The notes under the pieces were generated by a model. The model did not search any database and was not told the origin of the DNA. It saw only the letters and a list, made by a program, of their open reading frames with translations. A stretch of 9,331 bases of DNA, from contig CAJQQW010000061.1 in the NCBI GenBank assembly GCA_905480565.1, positions 1 to 9,331 of the forward strand, given 5' to 3'. Both the position numbers and the translations under genes were made by a program. Below are positions 1 through 6,197 of this stretch, piece after piece. Numbering within the stretch: the stretch's first letter is position 1; every line of letters begins with the position of its first letter. The stretch is from an uncultured Halioglobus sp. (GTDB taxonomy: Bacteria; Pseudomonadota; Gammaproteobacteria; Pseudomonadales; Halieaceae).

Positions 1-1
1 G

Positions 2-841
2 AGAGAACGTGTGACCGTCGCTCTCTCTGGCGACGGTGGTGACGAACACTTTGCCGGCTATCGACGCTATCGCTGGCACATGAACGAACAGCGAATGCGT
101 AACCTTTTGCCCCTGGGAATTCGTAAGCCCGTGTTCGGCACGTTGGGGCGCCTCTATCCAAAACTGGATTGGGCACCACGAATTTTTCGCGCCAAGACCA
201 CTTTTGAGTCTATCGGTCGTAATGCTGTAGAGGCCTATCTGCACTCAGTTTCCCTGACCTCTGATATTCAGCGGAATCTGATGTTCAGCGATGCTATGCA
301 GCGCGAATTGCAGGGATATCGAGCGGTAGAAACATTTGAACACTATGCGCGTCGCTGTCCCGCTGATGATCCGCTGTCTCTTATACAATATCTGGATATG
401 AAAACTTATCTGGTCGGCGATATCCTGACCAAGGTGGACCGTGCCAGTATGGCCCACTCGCTCGAGGTCAGGGTACCTCTGCTTGATCATAAGTTTATCG
501 AATGGGTTTCTGGATTGCCGGTGAATATGAAATTACGCGGGCAAGAAGGTAAGTATATCCTGAAGAAGGCGCTGGAGCCCCACTTGCCTCACGATGTGCT
601 GTATCGACCCAAGATGGGGTTCGGGGTGCCGCTAGGCAAATGGTTTCGTGGCCCCCTCAAGAGGCGGATACGAGAGTCCCTGCTGGAAGGAAATCTGGCG
701 CAATCTGGCATGTTTCGCCAGAGCTATCTGGAACAACTGGTCAATGATCACCAGTCCGGTTTGCGGGAGTACAGCGCACCGCTTTGGGCTCTGATGATGT
801 TCCAGGCGTCTATGGCTGACGACGATATCTCGCTGGCATGA
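2..841 (+). CDS. asnB: Asparagine-synthase-like amidotransferase, C-terminal part (5' end outside window)
   Basis: Partial gene: the frame is open to the left edge (Arg-Glu-Arg precede the GTG at 11), so that GTG is internal and not a start. What is seen is the synthetase half of a class II (AsnB-type) glutamine amidotransferase. The motif SGDGGDE, followed by AGYRRYRW, lies near residue 10, and the conserved block DILTKVDRASM...LEVRVPLLDH lies about halfway along. A K-x-G-F-GVP-x-x-W segment occurs toward the C-terminus. These are typical of the ATP-dependent synthetase domain that adenylates a carboxylate before ammonia transfer. The N-terminal glutaminase domain with its catalytic Cys and the SGGxDS pyrophosphate loop must lie upstream. 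In exopolysaccharide loci such proteins are thought to amidate a sugar acid or precursor rather than make free asparagine; assignment to the exosortase A-associated subgroup is inferred from the neighbours. The canonical GGDELFGGY reads GGDEHFAGY here, a mild divergence. The stop is 40 bp before the next gene on the same strand. Confidence 0.9.
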   Translation, partial: RERVTVALSGDGGDEHFAGYRRYRWHMNEQRMRNLLPLGIRKPVFGTLGRLYPKLDWAPRIFRAKTTFESIGRNAVEAYLHSVSLTSDIQRNLMFSDAMQRELQGYRAVETFEHYARRCPADDPLSLIQYLDMKTYLVGDILTKVDRASMAHSLEVRVPLLDHKFIEWVSGLPVNMKLRGQEGKYILKKALEPHLPHDVLYRPKMGFGVPLGKWFRGPLKRRIRESLLEGNLAQSGMFRQSYLEQLVNDHQSGLREYSAPLWALMMFQASMADDDISLA

Positions 842-885
842 TGTACCGCATGAGATCGAGTGGCTTCTCCGAGGCGTTATTATGA
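841..885 (+). other. Possible 14-codon minicistron bridging two genes
   Basis: The gap between the amidotransferase and the CapK-like gene is filled exactly by a tiny open frame encoding MYRMRSSGFSEALL. Its ATG overlaps the upstream stop (TGATG, 839-843) and its TGA overlaps the next start (ATGA, 882-885). This geometry could let terminating ribosomes carry over from one gene to the next. No Shine-Dalgarno sequence is visible in front of its ATG, and such a short frame can easily arise by chance, so this is only a candidate. Confidence 0.2.
871..874 (+). promoter_or_regulatory. Ribosome binding site of CapK-like gene
   Basis: GAGG with 7 nt spacing precedes the ATG at 882 and supports that start. 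The earlier ATG codons at 841 and 850 are in a different frame that stops at 885. Confidence 0.55.
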
Positions 886-2231
886 GCCTCTACACCCGTT
901 TGGTGGCCAGTGCGATATTTCCCCTCCATGAGTGTTTGAAGGGTCACAGCACGACAGGCGCTCTGCGGTCCATGGAGCAATCCCAATGGTTATCCAGAGC
1001 TGAACTGCAGGCCTTTCAACTCGCTCGTCTGCGAACGTTCCTCGAACGCATTGGACGGGATGTACCTTACTATCGCGATCTGTTCCGCGCTATTGGATTT
1101 AGTCCACTAGACGTAAATTCCCTCACTGACCTGCAGCGTCTGCCCATTACAGGAAAGCCCGATATCCGCGAGAATCTGGAGCGGATGAAGGCGGATAACG
1201 CGGGTCCTTTGGAGCGATTCAGTACCGGTGGGTCAAGTGGGGAACCCCTGGTGTTCTATCGAGGTAAGGAGCGGGTGAGCCATGACGTAGCCGCGAAGTG
1301 GCGCGCTACCCGCTGGTGGAATGTCGATATTGGTGACCGGGAAATTGTGATCTGGGGTTCGCCGATTGAGCTGGGTTCGCAGGACAGGGTTCGGCTGATT
1401 CGGGACAAGCTGCTTCGCACTGAGCTGCTGTCGGCCTTCGAGATGTCAGAGGATAACCTGGATCGCTTTATTCGCCGGATTCAGGCGTTCAAGCCCCGCA
1501 TGCTGTTTGGTTACCCATCATCTTTGGCATTAATGGCGCGGTATGCAGCGGGTAAAGGGTTCAAGATGGATGAACTGGGCATTAAAGTCGTCTTTGTCAC
1601 CAGCGAAAGCCTCTACCCACATCAGCGCGAGACGATCGAGTCGGTTTATGGCGCCCCGGTCGCCAATGGTTATGGCGGGCGAGACGGCGGCTTTATTGCC
1701 CATCAGTGTCCCTCGGGTTCCATGCATATTACTGCAGAGGATATTGTCGTCGAGATCGTGGACGGCGATGGTAACGTGCTCCCAACCGGCCAAAACGGTG
1801 AGATCGTGATTACCCATATGGCGATGGGCGACTTTCCCTTCGTGCGCTACCGCACAGGAGATGTCGGTAGCTTGTCCGATGAGTCCTGTGCCTGCGGCCG
1901 TGGGCTGCCGCTACTCAAGGAAATTGAAGGCAGAACCACTGACTTTATCATGGCGACAGATGGTACCGTCATCCATGGTCTGGCGTTGATCTATATTCTG
2001 CGTGAGCTGCCTCAGGTGGGGGAGTTCAAGATTGTTCAGGACGCCCTCGACAGGATAACGGTACAGCTCGTGGTTACAGGGCCTCCGACAGGTGAGATGG
2101 AGGCTGAAATTACAGCGCAGTTCAGGAAGAGACTGGGTAACACGGTTTCTGTCATATATGATTATGTTGAAAAGATTCCGAAGGAAGCCTCGGGGAAGTT
2201 CCGATATGTTGTCAGTCATGTGGCACATTGA
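882..2231 (+). CDS. PaaK/CapK-family adenylate-forming ligase (phenylacetate-CoA ligase-like)
   Basis: Protein of 449 residues, a normal length for the phenylacetate-CoA ligase-like (CapK) branch of the ANL adenylating superfamily. Visible motifs in order: the Gly/Ser-rich ATP loop STGGSSGEP (114-122); the adenine-binding region NGYGGRDGG (262-270); YRTGD (323-327), whose Asp normally contacts the ribose; and the C-terminal KEASGKFRYV, with Lys439 in the usual catalytic-lysine position. Cys276, His282, Cys336 and Cys338 (HQCPSGSMH and CACGRG) resemble the structural zinc site seen in some PaaK-like proteins; this is an inference. There is no signal peptide or membrane segment, so it is probably cytoplasmic. 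Members in capsule and exopolysaccharide clusters are presumed to activate an acyl or amino acid group for attachment to a sugar, but the substrate cannot be read from the sequence and phenylacetate is unlikely. The gene follows the amidotransferase by 40 bp and precedes the next gene by 24 bp, consistent with one operon. Confidence 0.85.
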   Translation: MSLYTRLVASAIFPLHECLKGHSTTGALRSMEQSQWLSRAELQAFQLARLRTFLERIGRDVPYYRDLFRAIGFSPLDVNSLTDLQRLPITGKPDIRENLERMKADNAGPLERFSTGGSSGEPLVFYRGKERVSHDVAAKWRATRWWNVDIGDREIVIWGSPIELGSQDRVRLIRDKLLRTELLSAFEMSEDNLDRFIRRIQAFKPRMLFGYPSSLALMARYAAGKGFKMDELGIKVVFVTSESLYPHQRETIESVYGAPVANGYGGRDGGFIAHQCPSGSMHITAEDIVVEIVDGDGNVLPTGQNGEIVITHMAMGDFPFVRYRTGDVGSLSDESCACGRGLPLLKEIEGRTTDFIMATDGTVIHGLALIYILRELPQVGEFKIVQDALDRITVQLVVTGPPTGEMEAEITAQFRKRLGNTVSVIYDYVEKIPKEASGKFRYVVSHVAH

Positions 2232-2245
2232 AATAAGCAATAAGC

Positions 2246-2249
2246 GGAG
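2246..2249 (+). promoter_or_regulatory. Ribosome binding site of polymerase/ligase-like gene
   Basis: GGAG sits 6 nt before the ATG at 2256 in the short gap after the CapK-like gene. It supports this start. Confidence 0.6.
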
Positions 2250-2255
2250 TTAGCG

Positions 2256-3560
2256 ATGCGCGATATTATCGTGACATTGATGGTGTTCGGGACGATCCCA
2301 TTTATTCTGCGTAATCCGTGGTATGGCGTGCTGGCGTGGTCGTGGCTGAGTTATCAAAATCCTCACAAGCTGGCTTGGGGCTTCGCCAATAACATGCCTT
2401 TCGCGCAAATCGTCGCGATTGTGCTGTTGTTTTCATTGCTCATACACAAGGATCAAAGGCAGTTGCCGAAGAACGGCCTGGTCATTGTCTGGGCGTTGTT
2501 CTTTCTGTGGCTAATCATATGCGCTCTTGTTGGCCTTGAACCTGAATACGCGACCGAGACTATAGAGAAAGTGGTGAAAATCCAGCTCATTGTTTTCGTG
2601 ACTATGCTCCTCATGAAAGACTTCGAGAGAGTGAATCAGTTAATCTGGATGATCGTCTTCTGTATCGGGTTTTTCAGTGTCAAAGGAGGGATTTTCACCG
2701 TGCTCACGGGCGGTGGTTATCACGTGTTCGGGCCGCCCTCCAGTGAGATCGAGGAAAATAACGCACTCGCGGTCGCGGTACTCATGATCGTTCCCCTGAT
2801 GGTCTATATGTACCGATTTCCACCCCGGGATTGGGTAAAAAAAATCATGCCGCTGTGTATCTTTTTCAGTCTCGCCGCCGTGCTTGGATCCCAGTCTCGG
2901 GGAGCCCTGATCGCAATCGCCGCTGTCGGTGGTTTCTACTGGTGGAAATCACGGACAAAATTCGTTACTGGTTTTCTTATACTCATTATGGCTTTTTTTG
3001 GATACCAGTTTATGCCCCAGAGTTGGCATGACCGTATGGCAACGATTGCCAGTTATGAGGAAGACTCCTCTGCGATGGAACGTATCACGGCGTGGAAATT
3101 CACCATTGCCGTCGCCAATGACCGCTTAACTGGCGGCGGATTTAATTCCTCCACCTTAACGCAATACATAAAATACGGTATCGAGACCGTTAAAGAAAAA
3201 GCATTCGTCGCCCACAGCATTTATTTCGGTGTGCTGGGAGATGGGGGTTGGCCTGGTCTATTGTTATTTCTGTTGGTCATTTTAGGTATGTGGCGCCAGC
3301 TGACGATGATTATACGCTTGACCAAGGATGACCCCGATCGGGAGGACTACAATCTGTTGGCCCGTATGCTGCAGGTGTCAATTGTCGCCTTTCTGGCGGG
3401 TGGTGCCTTCCTGAGCCTGCAGTACTTTGATCTGGCCTGGGGGCTCATGGCAATTACTATCGGCCTGACACAGCTGGTCAAGGGAATCTACCCGCGTAAG
3501 ACTAAAGGCAAAGTGTCCGCATCATCCCGTCCCGGCGTCAAGGTTCCGACGAAAGCATGA
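2256..3560 (+). CDS. O-antigen polymerase/ligase-like membrane protein, exosortase A-associated O-glycosylation ligase type
   Basis: A 434-residue polytopic inner-membrane protein with about ten hydrophobic segments. The N-terminus (IPFILRNPWYGVLAWSWLSY, then NPHKLAWGFA) and the central block GGGYHVFGPPSSEIEENN (152-169) are characteristic of the family described as the probable O-glycosylation ligase associated with exosortase A, with an N-terminal DUF5935-type region followed by a Wzy_C/O-antigen ligase domain. SQSRG (212-216), GGGFNSS (293-299) and VAHSIYFGVLGDGG (318-331) fit the Wzy/WaaL fold, in which the large periplasmic loop carries the catalytic Arg and His residues. The expected role is polymerising undecaprenyl-linked repeat units or transferring glycan to an acceptor at the periplasmic face. 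The two roles cannot be separated from sequence alone. The C-terminal tail (KTKGKVSASSRPGVKVPTKA) is basic and probably cytoplasmic. Its stop overlaps the deacetylase start by 4 bp (ATGA), suggesting translational coupling. Confidence 0.88.
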   Translation: MRDIIVTLMVFGTIPFILRNPWYGVLAWSWLSYQNPHKLAWGFANNMPFAQIVAIVLLFSLLIHKDQRQLPKNGLVIVWALFFLWLIICALVGLEPEYATETIEKVVKIQLIVFVTMLLMKDFERVNQLIWMIVFCIGFFSVKGGIFTVLTGGGYHVFGPPSSEIEENNALAVAVLMIVPLMVYMYRFPPRDWVKKIMPLCIFFSLAAVLGSQSRGALIAIAAVGGFYWWKSRTKFVTGFLILIMAFFGYQFMPQSWHDRMATIASYEEDSSAMERITAWKFTIAVANDRLTGGGFNSSTLTQYIKYGIETVKEKAFVAHSIYFGVLGDGGWPGLLLFLLVILGMWRQLTMIIRLTKDDPDREDYNLLARMLQVSIVAFLAGGAFLSLQYFDLAWGLMAITIGLTQLVKGIYPRKTKGKVSASSRPGVKVPTKA

Positions 3561-4540
3561 GGCATGCCGCATTCAGTCTGCTTGCTCGCATGGTGCCGCT
3601 TGCCCTCGGTACAAAGCGTAAACAAAGATTGTCCATTCTTATTTACCATCGTGTTGTCTCTAAGTTTGATCCCATGCGGCCCGCCGAGCCGACCCGGGAA
3701 ATCTTTGATTGGCAAATGCGTCTGGTCAGACAGTATTTTAATCCTCTGTCATTACTCGAGGCGCTGGAAAAGCTGGACTCGGGTCAGCTGCCGGAGAGGG
3801 CGATCTGCGTTACCTTTGACGATGGCTATGCCGATAATGAACTGCATGCGATGCCCATTTTGAGAAAGTACGCAGTGCCGGCGACGGTGTTTGTCAGTAC
3901 CGGCTTTCTCAACGGTGGCCGGATGTGGAATGACTCCTTAATAGAGTTCTTCCGGTGCTTTCGGGGAGATTCACTAGATCTCAATGAACTGGGGCTGGGT
4001 CGTCACGATACCGCCAACATGGATGCCAGGCTGGCCTCGGCTGAACGGGTGATAGCGGAAATAAAATACCGTCACCCTGCAGAGAGAGTGCAATTGGTTG
4101 AACAGATACAGGGCCGGTTTGAGAGTGAGTGCCTGCCTGATGACTTAATGATGACGGATGCACAGGTCAGGTCGTTGGCGTCGAATGGCGTCACTATCGG
4201 TGCGCATACGGTGAACCACCCTATATTGGCGAGCGTGACGGACGAGGTGGCCCATGGCGAAATACAGGATAGCAAAGACCGCCTGGAGGACATGCTGCAG
4301 CAGAGTGTAGATGTGTTTGCTTATCCAAACGGCCGGCCGGGCCAGGATTATCGCAAGGAGCATGTTGCTATGGTCAGGTCACTCGGATTTCGCGCTGCGG
4401 TATCAACGCATTGGGGTGTCAGTGATCGGGAAAATGATCGCTATCAACTGCCGCGGTTCACACCCTGGGATAAGCAGCCCTTTCGGTTCGCTGGCCGCTT
4501 GTTATCGAATTACCGCAAGATCGGCGTCCCCGTTCTGTAA
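3557..4540 (+). CDS. NodB-type polysaccharide deacetylase (carbohydrate esterase 4 family)
   Basis: A 327-residue protein with the NodB homology domain. LSILIYHRVV (25-34) opens the fold. Motif 1 is TFDDGYAD (86-93), with catalytic and metal-binding Asp88 and Asp89. Motif 2 is GAHTVNHP (215-222), with metal ligands His217 and His221. The later FAYPNGR (254-260) matches the loop carrying the substrate-positioning residues. About 80 residues between motifs 1 and 2 (roughly 121-200) form an insertion common in deacetylases of polysaccharide loci. The metal triad is intact, so N-deacetylation of an amino sugar is plausible. No convincing signal peptide is seen: the N-terminus is only weakly hydrophobic (MRHAAFSLLARMVPLAL) and is followed by KRKQR, so it may be cytoplasmic or membrane-attached. 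The ATG at 3557 overlaps the preceding stop by 4 bp with only a weak ribosome binding site, favouring coupling. The last 39 bp overlap the opposing TPR gene. Confidence 0.88.
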   Translation: MRHAAFSLLARMVPLALGTKRKQRLSILIYHRVVSKFDPMRPAEPTREIFDWQMRLVRQYFNPLSLLEALEKLDSGQLPERAICVTFDDGYADNELHAMPILRKYAVPATVFVSTGFLNGGRMWNDSLIEFFRCFRGDSLDLNELGLGRHDTANMDARLASAERVIAEIKYRHPAERVQLVEQIQGRFESECLPDDLMMTDAQVRSLASNGVTIGAHTVNHPILASVTDEVAHGEIQDSKDRLEDMLQQSVDVFAYPNGRPGQDYRKEHVAMVRSLGFRAAVSTHWGVSDRENDRYQLPRFTPWDKQPFRFAGRLLSNYRKIGVPVL

Positions 4541-5326
4541 GGGCGCTTCTGATTGTTCTATTTCGGTGAGCTGATCTCTCACGTCTTCAGATGTTTCCTT
4601 TGAGTCATTCGCATTTGGCTTGCCCCAATGGCCCGCGTTGGCCAGTTTGTTCCTCAGACCGGGTAGCGGAAAGTCGGTGCTATAAACTTCCTGTGCGACC
4701 ACCACGGCTTCTTCATAGCGTTCCAGAGCGACCAGCGTAAGACCCATATTGTAAAGAGTAATAACGTCATTGGGGAGTAACGCGTTGGCTTTTCGATACG
4801 ACTTCAGTGCCGTGTCATAGTGCTTGAACTCATGCATTAACATGCCGAGGATCATGTAAGGCACCGGGTCGTTTGGGCTGAATTTGATGGCGCGTTGCAG
4901 ATGGCACTCAACGGGGCTGGGGGCATTGATACCCCGAGAGAATTCGCCTCGATTTCGCTTGAGGCGATATTCATAAGCGGCATAAAGAGCCTGCGGGTGG
5001 TTAGGCCATGCCATCAAGGTGTATTGAATATCATTTATCGCGGCGGTGGTGGTCGCCTGTTGCAGGTTCAGAATTTCTGGAGTCAGGTGATACTCTTCGG
5101 TAATAAATAGCTCGCCCTGAAATTTTTGCCGGTCACGGTAGTCGAAGGGGCCAAAGGGTATCCTGGCGCCACGGCAGGTGTGGTCTTGCAGGTCCTTGCC
5201 GACAAATGGTGCCGGGCGTCGACTGTTTTTGACAGGATCCGCGGCGAACGCAGGGCCAGTAAAAAAGAAACTGAACACGATCGATACCAGAGTGGCACTA
5301 TTTTTTAAGTCTTTGAATTTAAACAT
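4502..5326 (-). CDS. Secreted tetratricopeptide-repeat protein
   Basis: The chosen ATG at 5326 gives 274 residues and starts directly with a signal peptide: MFKFKDLKNS, a hydrophobic core, then AFA|AD with cleavage likely after about residue 28. The frame is open further, to a TTG at 5362, but that would put 12 residues in front of the signal peptide, so I prefer the ATG although its AGGA is about 12 nt away. The mature protein has a conserved-looking block (PFGPFDYRD, ITEEYHLTPE, DIQYTLMAWPNHPQALYA) and then two or three TPR units: partial at 140-153, and clear at about 154-187 and 188-221. It ends PLPGLRNKLANAGHW plus an acidic tail. This arrangement resembles small secreted TPR proteins of gammaproteobacteria, from memory and not searched. 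Two cysteines (51 and 141) could form a disulfide. It is presumably a periplasmic scaffold or interaction partner. It is the last of three - strand genes and overlaps the deacetylase end by 39 bp. Confidence 0.75.
   Translation of the reverse strand: MFKFKDLKNSATLVSIVFSFFFTGPAFAADPVKNSRRPAPFVGKDLQDHTCRGARIPFGPFDYRDRQKFQGELFITEEYHLTPEILNLQQATTTAAINDIQYTLMAWPNHPQALYAAYEYRLKRNRGEFSRGINAPSPVECHLQRAIKFSPNDPVPYMILGMLMHEFKHYDTALKSYRKANALLPNDVITLYNMGLTLVALERYEEAVVVAQEVYSTDFPLPGLRNKLANAGHWGKPNANDSKETSEDVRDQLTEIEQSEAPLQNGDADLAVIR
4524..4550 (+). terminator. Possible terminator hairpin at the end of the first + block
   Basis: GCG-T-CCC (4524-4530) can pair with GGGCGC (4541-4546) as six base pairs with one bulged T and a 10-nt loop that contains the deacetylase stop codon. 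TTCT follows at 4547-4550, and the sequence beyond stays T-rich but interrupted. It lies where a terminator is expected between convergent genes, though the stem is short and imperfect. On the opposite strand there is no T tract. Confidence 0.25.
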
Positions 5327-5380
5327 AATACGTAGTAATCCTGCAGCGACACACGGTAACAATATACTATAAAGGCGACC

Positions 5381-6175
5381 CTATGGGATACCGGTGAATG
5401 CCTTGTCATTGCTGCTCAGGCTTTGGGCCGTACTGCTACTTGTCAGGATTTCGCGCGCGGCGAGATAGGCTGCCGTGGCCCTCTCTATCATTTCCTCATC
5501 CAGTTGCGTGTGCACCCTGTTCGCCTCTGGTTTTATAATGGTGCCTGCTTCGAGTTTGGCAGAGGTATCGCCGTAGCGCTTTTGCGATGTTTTCTTCTGT
5601 TTGTCGTAATGGGTTGCGAGGGGTGTTTCGAGACGTAACCAGTCGCTGAGACTTTCAAGGCACTCGCCGGCGTTTTCTACGAGCGTTTCCGCGTCCAGAT
5701 AGTAGAAGGGTTTTTCCATGTTTGCAGCGATATCAGTCAACGCAGTCAGTCGATTGAGGTAGTAATCCAGCGCATAGTCGGGAGAATTGAATTCATTGGT
5801 AGGATCTACCTGCTGGTAGAGCGTCACAATACTGGGGAGGGTATCCCTTGGGTGGCGTAAGCTGAAGATCGCGCGGGTATTGGGGCGCAACAGAACGCTG
5901 GGTGAAACCGCGTGATCGTTGTGCAGGACCTTGTCAAACATGCACGAAAATCCTGTCTTTACCTCCTCATCTTTGAAATAAAGTAGTTTCTGTCGTAGCA
6001 GGCTTCTCCAGCTGTAGTAGCCGATGTGCATTTCATAGTAGCCGCAGACGGCGGGGTTCGATCCGATAATATGGCCGAACAGGCTGGTATAGGCCCGCAT
6101 ATGGCTTAGTAGCAGGATATGCTGCTTTGGCAGGAGAACCCTGAGCAATTGCAGCGGGTCTTTCAGAGAAGGCAA
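5381..6175 (-). CDS. Sulfotransferase-like protein (PAPS-dependent family)
   Basis: A 264-residue protein resembling small sulfotransferases that move sulfate from PAPS to a hydroxyl group. The first strand and loop (HILLLSHMRAYTSLFGHIIG, residues 19-38) match the 5'-phosphosulfate loop, usually R-S-G-T/S-T/S-L, here RAYTSL. GSNPAVCGYYEMH (38-50) is the usual follow-on segment. AIFSLRHPRDTLPS (102-115) is the 3'-phosphate-binding motif with Arg107 and Ser115. KTSQKRYGDTS...AGTI (195-213) matches the typical C-terminal part. The substituted loop makes activity less certain. The start is TTG at 6175: GGAG lies 6 nt upstream, an in-frame TAA lies just before it, and the first internal ATG (residue 26) would cut into the PAPS loop. 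The gene begins 22 bp after the glycosyltransferase stop, and its stop is 54 bp before the TPR start. The acceptor is probably the sugar polymer or a precursor, but a lipid or protein cannot be excluded. Confidence 0.75.
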   Translation of the reverse strand: MPSLKDPLQLLRVLLPKQHILLLSHMRAYTSLFGHIIGSNPAVCGYYEMHIGYYSWRSLLRQKLLYFKDEEVKTGFSCMFDKVLHNDHAVSPSVLLRPNTRAIFSLRHPRDTLPSIVTLYQQVDPTNEFNSPDYALDYYLNRLTALTDIAANMEKPFYYLDAETLVENAGECLESLSDWLRLETPLATHYDKQKKTSQKRYGDTSAKLEAGTIIKPEANRVHTQLDEEMIERATAAYLAAREILTSSSTAQSLSSNDKAFTGIP

Positions 6176-6181
6176 GTATTA

Positions 6182-6187
6182 CTCCGT
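6182..6187 (-). promoter_or_regulatory. Ribosome binding site fixing the TTG start of the sulfotransferase gene
   Basis: On the minus strand ACGGAG precedes TTG (6175) with 6 nt spacing. An in-frame TAA lies between them at 6179-6181, so translation cannot start further upstream. Confidence 0.6.
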
Positions 6188-6197
6188 TACGGCCGTG

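Noticed and set aside
11..13. GTG at 11 as the start of the amidotransferase
   Set aside because: The frame is open to the window edge and the conserved synthetase motif begins right after it. The N-terminal domains must lie upstream.
1530..1817. Opposing open frames inside the CapK-like gene (both strands, also 1911-2240)
   Set aside because: They lie wholly or almost wholly within a well-supported coding region, show no recognisable family, and have no convincing ribosome binding site. They are frame shadows.
3564..3863. Alternative ATG frame starting just after the deacetylase start
   Set aside because: Its translation has no recognisable motifs, while the 3557 frame carries all NodB motifs.
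5327..5362. Longer TPR protein from TTG at 5362
   Set aside because: It would place 12 residues ahead of a well-formed signal peptide and has no Shine-Dalgarno sequence.
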